Below are positions 15,893-23,937 of a stretch of DNA of 64,000 bases, one piece after another. The stretch comes from JASHPR01 sp963842355 (GTDB taxonomy: Bacteria; Actinomycetota; Actinomycetes; Streptosporangiales; Streptosporangiaceae). Under the pieces are notes generated by a model. It did not search any database, was not told the DNA's origin, and saw nothing but the letters and a program-made list of their open reading frames with translations. Position numbers and translations under genes: made by a program. Each line of letters opens with the position of its first letter. Within the stretch, counting starts at the first letter, position 1. The stretch is taken from NCBI GenBank assembly GCA_963842355.1, contig CAWJGC010000005.1, positions 41,134 to 105,133 on the forward strand, in the 5' to 3' direction.

Positions 15893-16611
15893 GCTTCAGC
15901 AGAAGGCGGGTGCGGGCCATCTACCGTAAGGAACTCCGCGAGTACCGGCGCAAGCGCACCATCGTCACCGGGATGGCGATTCTCCCGCTCGTCTTCCTCA
16001 TCCAGCCCTTGGTCGCGGTCTTGAACATGGGCGCGGAGGCATCGAGCGCGCTCAGCCACGAGCATGAGCTGCTGTACCTGCTGGGCATCCCGGCGCTCGT
16101 GCCCGCGACGCTCGCCGCCTACGCAGTGGTCGGCGAGCGCCAGCAGGGCACGCTGGAGCCGGTGCTCGGGACGCCGATACGCCGTGAGGAATTCCTGCTG
16201 GGCAAGGCCATGGCGGCCTTCGTCCCGTCGGTTGCGGTCTCGTACGCGGTCTGCGCCTTCTTCCTGGCCTGCGTCGAAATCTTCGCACAGCCCGGCGTCG
16301 CCCCGGCGCTGCTGCGAGGCTCGGACCTGCTCGCCCAGCTGGTGTTCACCCCGCTGCTGGCCGGCTGGTCGATCTGGCTCGGCATCGCGATCTCCACCCG
16401 GGCCAGCGAGGTCCGGGTCGCCCAGCAGCTCGGCATGCTCGCGAACCTACCCTCGGTGCTGGTGACGACGCTCATCGCACTGAACGCGATCCACGCCACG
16501 CTCGCGCTCGCGCTCGGCGGCGCTGCGGTGCTGCTGGTCCTCAACTGGCTCGGCTGGCGGCTCACGTCGGCGATGTTCGACCGGGAACGACTCATAGCCG
16601 GCGCCCGCTGA
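15889..16611 (+). CDS. ABC-2 type permease
   Basis: A 240-residue membrane protein with six predicted helices, including TIVTGMAILPLVFLIQPLVA near the N-terminus and LVPATLAAYAVVGERQQGTLE, followed by LGTPIRREEFLLGKAM; the ERQQGTLEPVL motif is characteristic of ABC-2 permeases (NatB-like). It is short for the family but contains the whole core. It is the last gene of the operon and pairs with the ATPase directly upstream (4-bp overlap). The exported compound is unknown. Confidence 0.88.
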   Translation: MSFSRRRVRAIYRKELREYRRKRTIVTGMAILPLVFLIQPLVAVLNMGAEASSALSHEHELLYLLGIPALVPATLAAYAVVGERQQGTLEPVLGTPIRREEFLLGKAMAAFVPSVAVSYAVCAFFLACVEIFAQPGVAPALLRGSDLLAQLVFTPLLAGWSIWLGIAISTRASEVRVAQQLGMLANLPSVLVTTLIALNAIHATLALALGGAAVLLVLNWLGWRLTSAMFDRERLIAGAR

Positions 16612-16653
16612 TGAGGTGCGATCGTCTCGGCCCCCGCCGGCTACCGCGGCCGG

Positions 16654-17388
16654 TCAGGACGGGGAGGAGGCGCCGTGCCGGGTGGGCAGGTGGTGCTGGA
16701 GGAACTGCTCGGTGCGCTGCCAGGCCCGGGCGGCGGGCTCGGGCACGTGGAACATGGGCGCCTTCCGGTTGTGGAACGCGTGCCCGGCGTCCTCTTCGAC
16801 GTGGACCTCCACGTTGTGCTTGCCCGCGGCGGCCTCCTCGACCCGCGCGACCTGGTCGCGCGGGATATAGGGGTCGCTCCCGCCGAAGTGGAACAGCACC
16901 GGGCTGACGATCCGGTCCAGCGCGTCCAGGTTGTCCGGTACCCCCGAGCCGTAGAACGAGACCAGCACGTCCACCGCATCCGGCTCGGCCTGCGCGGTCA
17001 GGAAGTACCCGATGGTCCCGCCGAGGCAGAACCCGATGACGCCGATGCCGCCCTCGACCTCGGGCAGTGCGGCCAGGTGGTCCAGGGCGGCGGCCGCGTC
17101 GGCCACTCCCTGCTCGGCGTCGAACCGCGACCCGATCTCCAGCGACCGCTTCAGGCCCTCCTCGTCGTGCTTGGCCTGGTAGCCGGGCTCGAGCCGCCAG
17201 AACAGGTCGGGCGCCCCGACCACGTAGCCGAGCCCGGCCAGGTCGTCGGCCACCTCCCGGATGTAGTCGCTGACGCCGTAGATCTCCTGGATCAGCAGCA
17301 GGCCGGGGCCGGTGCCGGACTCGGGCAGCCAGACGGTCAGATCGAACGATCCCCCGGGCGTCTCGACCGGCTCGACACGAGATGGCAT
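16654..17388 (-). CDS. Dienelactone hydrolase-family alpha/beta hydrolase
   Basis: A 244-residue alpha/beta hydrolase. LLLIQEIYGVSDYIREVADDL (oxyanion/acid region with the DLH Glu in QEIYG), nucleophile Cys in GVIGFCLGGTIGYF, Asp/His at the end (GGSDPYIPRDQV; DAGHAFHNR) are all present, as in carboxymethylenebutenolidase. A near-consensus AGGAGGTAGCCC precedes the ATG. DLH itself opens dienelactone in chlorocatechol and protoanemonin routes, but most family members in actinobacteria have unknown substrates. No aromatic-pathway partner adjoins it. It is convergent with the ABC operon. Confidence 0.88.
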   Translation of the reverse strand: MPSRVEPVETPGGSFDLTVWLPESGTGPGLLLIQEIYGVSDYIREVADDLAGLGYVVGAPDLFWRLEPGYQAKHDEEGLKRSLEIGSRFDAEQGVADAAAALDHLAALPEVEGGIGVIGFCLGGTIGYFLTAQAEPDAVDVLVSFYGSGVPDNLDALDRIVSPVLFHFGGSDPYIPRDQVARVEEAAAGKHNVEVHVEEDAGHAFHNRKAPMFHVPEPAARAWQRTEQFLQHHLPTRHGASSPS

Positions 17389-17452
17389 GGGCTACCTCCT
17401 AGCGGCGACGGCGACTCATCCTAGCCGTGCGACTCGCCACGCCGCGGAGCGT

Positions 17453-17845
17453 TCAATCTTCAAGGGCGCCGGGGCTGGCGGGAACGTCGATCGCGTGCTC
17501 CCGCAGCGCGGCAAGGGACACGATGTCCAGCGCCCGCTCGTGCGTCGAGGCGAGCACCACGAACGCGGCGGCGCCGTCGCGGTGAGCCCGCAGCCAGTTC
17601 GCCGCCGTCACGCACCAGCGGTCGCCCGGCACCAGGCCGGGAAAACGGAACCCGGGAACCGGGGTGATCAGGTCGTTGCCGATCCGGCGCTGATGCTCGA
17701 GGAACTCGGCGGTCACCACCGCGCAGATCGTGTGGCTGCCCAGGTCTTCCGGCCCGGTCTGGCAGCAGCCGTCCCGGTAGAACCCGGTCACCGGGTCGGT
17801 GCCGCACGGCTCGAGCTCGCCGCCGAGCACGTTGCGATCGCTCAT
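17453..17845 (-). CDS. DUF2237 family protein
   Basis: A 130-residue protein matching the compact DUF2237 family: NVLGGELEPCGTDPVTGFYR then DGCCQTGPEDLGSHTICAVVT, ending in APASTHERALD-like sequence (VLASTHERALDIVSLAALREH). Length is typical (~125). The conserved Cys residues and Gly-rich turns suggest a metal or ligand pocket, but no function has been proven. It probably stands alone: the DLH gene is 64 bp downstream on the same strand and has its own strong ribosome site. Confidence 0.85.
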   Translation of the reverse strand: MSDRNVLGGELEPCGTDPVTGFYRDGCCQTGPEDLGSHTICAVVTAEFLEHQRRIGNDLITPVPGFRFPGLVPGDRWCVTAANWLRAHRDGAAAFVVLASTHERALDIVSLAALREHAIDVPASPGALED

Positions 17846-17980
17846 CCCTGCAGTATCGCCCAGGCGCTAGCCCTCGAGATGCCATCCCTTGGCCAGCCGC
17901 CACGCGGGATTCCGGCGAAGGCCTCCCACTCGGCCATCGTGCCGGGCGGCCTGGCCCGGTCGACCTGCGGCAGCCAGGGA

Positions 17981-19099
17981 CTAGCGCAGGCCTTCGAGCC
18001 GGTCCAGGGTCTCCCCGGCCTCGCGCAGCAGGGCGGCGATCACGTCGGCGACCGGGCGGACCTCATTCATCCGGCCCACGATCTGCCCCACCGGCATCGG
18101 AATGACATCCGGCTGGCCGGAACGCATCAGCCGCTGGTGCGCCTCGCTGACCAGCAGGTTCTGCAACGGCATCGGGAGCGGGTCGGGGGCGCCCGGCTCG
18201 GTCCAGGCCTGCGTCCAGCGGTTCTTGAGCAGCCGGGCGGGCTTGCCGCTGTAGATGCGCGAACGAACGGTGTCCGACGATGTGGCCGCCAGCAGCGCCT
18301 CGCGCAGCGCGGGCACGGAGGTGCCGAGCACGTACTCCTCGGTGGTGAGCCAGGCCGAGCCCATCCACACGCCGACCGCGCCGAGCGCGAGCGCCGCGGC
18401 GACCTGACGGCCGCATCCGATCCCGCCGGCCGCGAGCACCGGCACCTGAGGGCCGACCGCGTCCGCGATCTCCGGTACCAGCACCATGCTGGCGATCTCG
18501 CCGGTGTGACCGCCCGCCTCGTAACCCTGGGCCACGACGATGTCCACGCCGCTCGCCACGTGGCCGCGGGCGTGCTCCGCCCGGCCGGCCAGCGCTGCCA
18601 CCTGCATGCCGCGCTGGTGGGCACGCGAGATCACGTCGGGCGGCGGCGGGCCGAGCGCGTTCGCGATCAGGCGCGCGGGATGGGCCAGGGCCACCTCGAC
18701 GTGCTGCCGGGCCACCGAGTGCAGCCAGCCGAGCACGCCGTCGCCGGCCGCGGAGCCGTCGGGCAGCGGCGGGACGCCCAGCCTGGTCAGGGTCTGCTCC
18801 ACGAAGTCCTTGTGCTCGGCGGGGATCATCCGGCTCAGGTCGATCGAGGCGCCCTCGGTGGGTATCCGGGCGGGCATCACGACGTCGACGCCGTACGGCC
18901 GGCCCTCGGTGTTCGCGTCCATCCAGCCCAGGACGGCGTCAAGCTCATCCGGGTCGTTGAAGCGTACGCAGCCCAGCACGCCCAGGCCTCCCGCGCGGCT
19001 GATCGCCGCCGCGACGTGCTCGGACGGGCTGAACCCGACGATGGGGTGCTCGATGTCGAGCAGCGCGCACAGCGAGGTCCGCACGGTCTTCAGGGCCAT
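17981..19099 (-). CDS. Nitronate monooxygenase-like flavoprotein in a KstR-type promoter pair
   Basis: A 372-residue FMN TIM-barrel protein of the NMO/2-nitropropane dioxygenase family: AISRAGGLGVLGCVRF (phosphate-binding turn), VAQGYEAGGHTGEIASMVLV (the catalytic GHxG region) and VPVLAAGGIGCGRQVAAALAL with VWMGSAWLTTEE. The true substrate is often not a nitronate. In mycobacterial sterol degradation a flavoprotein of this fold (IpdC) acts on ring C/D intermediates, but I cannot assign this gene to IpdC. It is divergent from the EchA19-like gene with a KstR-like box 11 bp before its start, which ties it to the sterol genes. Confidence 0.8.
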   Translation of the reverse strand: MALKTVRTSLCALLDIEHPIVGFSPSEHVAAAISRAGGLGVLGCVRFNDPDELDAVLGWMDANTEGRPYGVDVVMPARIPTEGASIDLSRMIPAEHKDFVEQTLTRLGVPPLPDGSAAGDGVLGWLHSVARQHVEVALAHPARLIANALGPPPPDVISRAHQRGMQVAALAGRAEHARGHVASGVDIVVAQGYEAGGHTGEIASMVLVPEIADAVGPQVPVLAAGGIGCGRQVAAALALGAVGVWMGSAWLTTEEYVLGTSVPALREALLAATSSDTVRSRIYSGKPARLLKNRWTQAWTEPGAPDPLPMPLQNLLVSEAHQRLMRSGQPDVIPMPVGQIVGRMNEVRPVADVIAALLREAGETLDRLEGLR

Positions 19100-19109
19100 G
19101 GAAAGAAAC

Positions 19110-19123
19110 TAGAACGTGTTATC
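19110..19123. promoter_or_regulatory. KstR-like operator, site 1
   Basis: TAGAACGTGTTATC matches the KstR consensus TnnAACnnGTTnnA at all fixed positions but the last. It lies between the divergent NMO-like gene (start 19099) and the EchA19-like gene (start 19172), 11 bp upstream of the former. KstR is the TetR-family repressor of sterol catabolism in mycobacteria and rhodococci; its gene is not in this window. Confidence 0.65.
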
Positions 19124-19171
19124 GTTTCGGGCAACCTTATGCCCGGTGTCCGTGATGAGAAAGCTGCCGTC

Positions 19172-19989
19172 ATGACCACGTCCCCCCCGCCAGCGCCCGG
19201 CGCCGGGCCGCCGCACGCCCTGATCGAGCGGCGGGGCCACGTCCTGATCGTGACCATGAACCGCCCCGAGGCGCGCAACGCGCTGTCCGGGCCGATGATG
19301 GCCGTGATGCGCCAGGCCTGGGACGAGGTGGACCGCGATCCGGATATCCGGGTCTGCGTCCTGACCGGGCCGGCGGCGCATTCTGCGCGGGCGCCGATCT
19401 GAAGGCGATGACCAGTTCGCACCCCAGCGAGGCGTTCCAGCGGGGTGAATTCGACCTGTCGGTCATCGAACCGCTGCTGAAGGGACGCCGGCTGACCAAG
19501 CCGCTGATCGCCGCCGTGGAGGGGCCGGCGATCGCGGGAGGCACCGAGATCCTCCAGGCCACCGACATCCGGGTCGCGGGCGAGAGCGCCAGGTTCGGCA
19601 TCTCCGAGGCGCGCTGGGGGCTGTTCCCGCTGGGCGGTTCCGCGGTGCGGCTGCCGCGGCAGATCCCGTACACGGTCGCGGCCGACCTGCTGCTGACCGG
19701 GCGGCACATCACCGCCGCCGAGGCCCGCGAGATCGGGCTGATCGGCCACGTCGTGCCGGACGGCCAGGCCCTGGCGCGGGCGCTGGAGATCGCCGACATG
19801 ATCGCGGCGAACGGCCCGGTCGCGGTCCGGGCCATCCTGCGCACGATCCGGGAAACCGAGGGCATGGCCGAGAACGACGCGTTCGCGCTGGAGGCCGCCA
19901 TCGGCAGGGCGGTGTTCGCGAGCGAGGACGCGAAAGAAGGCCCGCGGGCCTTCGCCGAGAAGCGCAAGCCCGATTTCCGCGATCGCTGA
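19172..19989 (+). pseudogene. echA19: EchA19-like steroid enoyl-CoA hydratase, frameshifted
   Basis: A crotonase-family protein strongly resembling mycobacterial EchA19 (Rv3516), which hydrates the C24 enoyl-CoA of the sterol side chain. The first frame reads LIERRGHVLIVTMNRPEARN and VDRDPDIRVCVLTG; after ~19366 the correct continuation A-F-C-A-G-A-D-L-K-A-M is one base out of frame, then KGRRLTKPLIAAVEGPAIAG and GTEILQATDIRVAGESARFG follow to the stop at 19989, ending in AEKRKPDFRDR. Restoring one G in the run at 19367-19369 (ACCGGGG instead of ACCGGG) yields a full ~272-residue protein with both oxyanion-hole loops. The indel therefore looks like a homopolymer error or a very recent mutation. 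Divergent from the NMO-like gene, with a KstR-like box in between. Confidence 0.85.
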
Positions 19990-20142
19990 GTCCGGCCGCG
20001 CCGGGTCCGCTCAAGGCGACGGACATCAACCGCTGGGTGGAGAGCCCGGATCCACCCGGGGGCCGATGACAGTGACCGCACCCGGGGCATACGGTGATCG
20101 ACGTCCGCCCAGTAGCTGCGGTTGGAAAGTCGGAGAAGTAGC

Positions 20143-20685
20143 ATGCACGCGCTCAAGCTCGCCATCGGTGGTGCCTGGCTCGTCTTCTGGATCTACTGGC
20201 TCGCGTCAGCCTCCAGCAGCAAGCAGAGCGTTAGCAGCGGGTGGCGGCCACGGCTGGCTGGCGTCAGCGCGGTCGGGGTCTTCCTGATCGCTGGCGTCCT
20301 GCGCAGCGGCGGCCTGGCTGTGCACAGCTTGATCCTCGCGGCGATAGGGACGCTGCTGTTCGCCTGCGGGATCGCGCTCGCGGTCTGGGCCCGCCTGCAC
20401 ATCGGCCGCAACTGGGGGATGCCGATGACTCAGCGGGCCGAGCCGGAGCTCGTCACCTCAGGCCCCTACCGGTTCGTCCGCCACCCCATCTACACGGGAC
20501 TCCTGACCGCGATCCTGGGGACCGCGCTCGTCAACAACCTGCTCGGCCTGATCGTCGTCGCGGTGCTGGTCGCGTACTTCTATTACTGCGGGATCGTCGA
20601 GGAGCGGAACCTCGCGGCCACCTTCCCCAAGGCGTACCCGGAGTACCGGAGCAGGACGAAGATGCTCATCCCGTTCCTCCTGTAG
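20143..20685 (+). CDS. Isoprenylcysteine carboxyl methyltransferase-family membrane protein
   Basis: A 180-residue protein with about four or five TM segments. The conserved C-terminal signature is TSGPYRFVRHPIYTGLLTAI (residues ~105-124), followed by VEERNLAATFPKAYPEYRSRTKMLIPF, which is the ICMT/PEMT superfamily active region (RHP-Y...E...F...Y..Y). The ATG at 20143 has GGAGAAG before it. Bacterial relatives methylate lipids or isoprenoid-type carboxylates; the substrate is unknown. It sits between sterol genes but shows no KstR box. Confidence 0.85.
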   Translation: MHALKLAIGGAWLVFWIYWLASASSSKQSVSSGWRPRLAGVSAVGVFLIAGVLRSGGLAVHSLILAAIGTLLFACGIALAVWARLHIGRNWGMPMTQRAEPELVTSGPYRFVRHPIYTGLLTAILGTALVNNLLGLIVVAVLVAYFYYCGIVEERNLAATFPKAYPEYRSRTKMLIPFLL

Positions 20686-20802
20686 GACAGCGGACGGGTG
20701 GCGCATTTGCCGCCCAGATCGTGGCCGCCCGAGCCTGAGTTCCAGGTTCTGCTCAGGATTTCACCAAGTTTTGGTCAAGAATCGCGGGTAAGGTCACACC
20801 GC

Positions 20803-22320
20803 ATGTCTGACGTCTCCCTGCGCGGAGGCCTGCCCGCGCCGGCCCGGGAAGCCACGCCCGCACCAGCGAGAGACAGCCTGCCGCCGCCTGGCCGGGTCCC
20901 GGCCGGCGCCAGCAGGCTGGCCTGGCTCGACGCGCTGCGGGGCATCGCCGCTCTCTGCGTGGTGTACGCCCACTTCGGCACCCGCGTGCTGCCCCAGGTC
21001 CACACGGCGGTGTACCGCATTTTCGATCCCGGACTGTACGGGGTGTTCGTCTTCTTCATGGTCAGCGGGTATATCGTGCCGGCGTCGCTGGAACGCAGGG
21101 GCAGCATCCGGACGTTCTGGCTCGGCCGGTTGTTCCGCCTGTTCCCGCTCTTCGTCTTCGCCATCGCGGCCGTGCTCGTGCTGCACGGGCTCGGCCTGGC
21201 CAGCCTGCGGGGGACGGACCAGAACACCGCCGCGTCGGTGCTGGCGCACCTGTTCATGCTCAATGACCTGCTGGGCGTGTCCAACGTCATCGTCGTGCTC
21301 TGGACGCTGTCCTACGAGATGGTGTTCTACCTGCTGCTCACCGCGCTGTTCACGGCCGGCCTGCACCGGCGGAGCGGCTGGATCGCGACCGCGTTCGCGG
21401 CCGGCGCGCTGCTGCTCGGGGGCGTGCTGCCCACCGTCTGGCTGTCGTACCGCTCCTTCGGCCCCGCCGGCGCCGCGCTGGCCGGCGATGTCCTGATCGT
21501 GGGCGGCCTCGCCGTCGCGGTGGCCGCACGCGGGTGGCCGCGCGCGCTGGGCGCGTGGCTGGCCGCGGTCACCGGCCTGATCCTGGTCGCGTTCAACGAG
21601 CGGCGGTACCCGTTCGAGGGCCTGACCATCCTGGCTCTGATGTTCACCGGCACCATGCTGTACCGCGCCGAGCACGGGCAGGTCAGCCGCTGGCGGGCGG
21701 CGATCATGGCCGCCGGCGTCTTCACGGCCGCCATCGTGGCCGGGGCGTGGCATATCCCGTCGGTCGGCGCGCCGAGCCAGACCGCGCTCCAGCAGCGCGA
21801 ATGGGTCATGTCCGTCGCGCTGGCGGGCCTGACGTTCGCGATCGGCATCGCACTGCGCACTCTGGCCGTGCCCTCGATCCTGGCCTGGCTGGGCCTGGTG
21901 AGCTATTCGGTCTACCTGCTGCACCCGTTGCTTCTCGACGCCTACGACAGCATCCCGTTTCCGCCGGGCCGGCCTCCGGTCGGGGTGCAGGTGGCCATGG
22001 CCGCCGTATTCCTCGCGGTCCTGCTGGCCTGCTGCGCGATGACCTACCGTCTCGTGGAGGCCCCGATGCAGCGACTCGGCCGCCGGCTCGCCGCCCGGCT
22101 GGATGCCCGCTTGGGACCCGACCGCCTGGAGCCCGGACCGGCGGGCCCGGCGCACGGCGGCGGCAGGCGGCGGGATGCGCGGCCGGCCCCGTTTGCTGTC
22201 AGACTGGGACAAGGCCATGACGGCTACGACGGGGAGGGGGTGCGGTGGCCGGGGATTCCTCGGCACAGGCTGGCGGCCCCGGAGACGGATCAGATGGCGC
22301 GGTCGCGGCCGGCCCAGTAG
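20803..22320 (+). CDS. Acyltransferase family 3 (OafA-like) membrane protein
   Basis: A 505-residue multispanning protein. It begins after a Pro/Ala-rich leader with RLAWLDALRGIAALCVVYAH (the conserved AT3 motif with Arg and His), continues with FFMVSGYIVPASLERRGSIR and a series of ~10 hydrophobic helices, and ends with SVYLLHPLLLDAYDSIPF and a basic tail. Such enzymes O-acylate cell-surface sugars, antibiotics or lipids using acyl-CoA. Its 3' end overlaps the convergent acyl-CoA ligase gene by 31 bp. ATG 20803 was chosen as the first start after the non-coding gap. There is no sign that it belongs to the sterol pathway. Confidence 0.88.
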   Translation: MSDVSLRGGLPAPAREATPAPARDSLPPPGRVPAGASRLAWLDALRGIAALCVVYAHFGTRVLPQVHTAVYRIFDPGLYGVFVFFMVSGYIVPASLERRGSIRTFWLGRLFRLFPLFVFAIAAVLVLHGLGLASLRGTDQNTAASVLAHLFMLNDLLGVSNVIVVLWTLSYEMVFYLLLTALFTAGLHRRSGWIATAFAAGALLLGGVLPTVWLSYRSFGPAGAALAGDVLIVGGLAVAVAARGWPRALGAWLAAVTGLILVAFNERRYPFEGLTILALMFTGTMLYRAEHGQVSRWRAAIMAAGVFTAAIVAGAWHIPSVGAPSQTALQQREWVMSVALAGLTFAIGIALRTLAVPSILAWLGLVSYSVYLLHPLLLDAYDSIPFPPGRPPVGVQVAMAAVFLAVLLACCAMTYRLVEAPMQRLGRRLAARLDARLGPDRLEPGPAGPAHGGGRRRDARPAPFAVRLGQGHDGYDGEGVRWPGIPRHRLAAPETDQMARSRPAQ

Positions 22321-23834
22321 GGGTCGCGCAGCTTGCGCTTGTAGAGCTTGCCGTTCGGATCCCGCGGCAGTTCGTCGACGTAGTCGACGCTGCGCGGCAG
22401 CTTGAACCTGGCCACCCGGCCGGCCAGGAACGCCAGCAGTTCCTGGGTCAGCGCGTCACCGGGCGACACGCCCGGGGCCGGCTGGACCACGGCCTTGATC
22501 TCCTCGCCCCAGTCGTCGTGGGGGACGCCGAACACCGCCACGTCGGCGACGGCGGGGTGGCAGGACAGTTCAGACTCGATCTCCGCCGGGTAGATGTTGA
22601 CCCCGCCCGAGATGATCATGTCGCTGCTGCGGTCGCAGAGGAACAGGTAGCCGTCCTCGTCCAGGTAGCCGATGTCCCCCACGGTGAACATCTCGTCGGC
22701 CCACGCCGCCTCGGTCTTCTCCTGGTCCCCGTGGTAGGCGAACGTGGACGTGCCCATCTTCAGGTAGACGAGCCCCTGCTCGCCCACGGCCACCTCGGCG
22801 CGCGCCCGGTCCAGGACCCGCACCTGCGAGCCCCGCCACGGCAAGCCGACCGAGCCGGGCTTGCGCAGCCACTCCGGCGAGGTGATCAGCGTGCCGCCGC
22901 CTTCCGTGGCGGCGTAGTACTCGACGATGACCGGTCCCATCCACTCGATCATCCGCCGCTTGACCTCCGGCGGGCACGGCGCCGCGCTGTGGATCACCGC
23001 GCGCAGCGAGCCGGTGTCGTAACGGTTGCGGACGGCGTCGGGCAGCGCGAGCAGCCTGCGGAACTGGGTCGGCACCGCGTGGGTATGCGTCACCCGGCGG
23101 GTCTCGATCAGCCGCAGCATCTCCTCGGGGTCCCAGCGGTCCATCAGCACCACCGGATGACCGAGCTGGATCGAGATCGCGGCGAAGTTGAGCACGGCGG
23201 TGTGATACAGCGGCGAGCCGCACAGGTGCACGTGGCCGTCGAACGGCGCCAGGCCGAACAGGCTGAAGAACCAGGTCGCCATCGCCGCCGCATCGTCCGG
23301 GTCCATGCCGGTGAGCGGGCGGCGCACGCCCTTGGGCCGGCCGGAGGTTCCGGACGTGTACAGCATCGGCGCGCCGTGCGTCCGCGGGTACGGGCGGCAG
23401 GCCGGCCCGTCGTCGCCCAGCGCGGCCAGCGGCTCGAACCCGGGCACCGCCCCGACCGCGTACCGGAGCGCGACCCCGGCCCGGTCGGCGGCCTCGACGG
23501 CGATCGCGGCGAACCGGTCGTGGGCGATGAAGACCTTCGCCGCGCTGTCGCTCAGGATGTGGGCCACCTCGGCCGCGGCCAGGTGCCAGTTGACCGGCAC
23601 CACGTACAGGCCGGTCTCGATGGCGGCGAAGTAGACCGCGAGCGCGGTCGCGCTGTTGGGCAGCAGGGCCGCGACCGAGTCCGCCGGGCGCAGGCCCAGC
23701 GCCTGCAGGCCGCGGCCGTACCGGTCGGCCTCGGCGGCGAGCTCGGCGTAGGTCACCGCGCGCCCGTCGGGCTCCACCACGGCGGCCTGGTCCGGCGTCT
23801 TTCCGGCGATGGCCCACAGGCCGATGGCGTCCAC
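22290..23834 (-). CDS. Acyl-CoA ligase (FadD family), probably for a steroid side-chain acid
   Basis: A 514-residue adenylate-forming enzyme. AMP-binding motifs: LYTSGTSGRPKGVRR (P-loop), VEYYAATEGGG, the hinge GDIGYLDEDGYLFLCDRSSDMI and the catalytic-Lys motif DPNGKLYKRKLRD. It converts a carboxylic acid to its CoA thioester. Position and regulation suggest a steroid acid (the C26 acid from CYP125) as substrate, as for FadD19 or FadD17; I cannot separate these. The GTG start lies 13 bp from a perfect KstR-type box at 23847-23860. It is divergent from the DUF35-Ltp4-Ltp3 operon and tail-to-tail with an acyltransferase. Confidence 0.85.
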   Translation of the reverse strand: MDAIGLWAIAGKTPDQAAVVEPDGRAVTYAELAAEADRYGRGLQALGLRPADSVAALLPNSATALAVYFAAIETGLYVVPVNWHLAAAEVAHILSDSAAKVFIAHDRFAAIAVEAADRAGVALRYAVGAVPGFEPLAALGDDGPACRPYPRTHGAPMLYTSGTSGRPKGVRRPLTGMDPDDAAAMATWFFSLFGLAPFDGHVHLCGSPLYHTAVLNFAAISIQLGHPVVLMDRWDPEEMLRLIETRRVTHTHAVPTQFRRLLALPDAVRNRYDTGSLRAVIHSAAPCPPEVKRRMIEWMGPVIVEYYAATEGGGTLITSPEWLRKPGSVGLPWRGSQVRVLDRARAEVAVGEQGLVYLKMGTSTFAYHGDQEKTEAAWADEMFTVGDIGYLDEDGYLFLCDRSSDMIISGGVNIYPAEIESELSCHPAVADVAVFGVPHDDWGEEIKAVVQPAPGVSPGDALTQELLAFLAGRVARFKLPRSVDYVDELPRDPNGKLYKRKLRDPYWAGRDRAI

Positions 23835-23846
23835 GAACCCTCAACC

Positions 23847-23860
23847 TAGAACACGTTCTA
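23847..23860. promoter_or_regulatory. KstR-like operator, site 2
   Basis: TAGAACACGTTCTA fits TnnAACnnGTTnnA at every fixed position and is symmetric except for the two central bases. It sits 13 bp upstream of the acyl-CoA ligase start on the minus strand, and in the same divergent region as site 3. Confidence 0.8.
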
Positions 23861-23914
23861 TGAACGGACAAGCGCGGGGCCAGTCGGCCAGGCCATGGTG
23901 TTGCCGACCGTTCC

Positions 23915-23928
23915 AGAAACATGTTTCA
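23915..23928. promoter_or_regulatory. KstR-like operator, site 3
   Basis: AGAAACATGTTTCA matches the KstR consensus except at the first base and contains the perfect 12-bp palindrome GAAACATGTTTC. It lies 9 bp before the GTG of the DUF35 gene, so it would cover the transcription start or ribosome entry region of that operon. Confidence 0.65.
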
Positions 23929-23937
23929 CTCTGATTC

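Noticed and set aside
17868..17935. Short tail-like peptide WRLAKGWHLEG on the minus strand
   Set aside because: Only a dozen residues in frame with broken sequence around it; too little to call a gene remnant.
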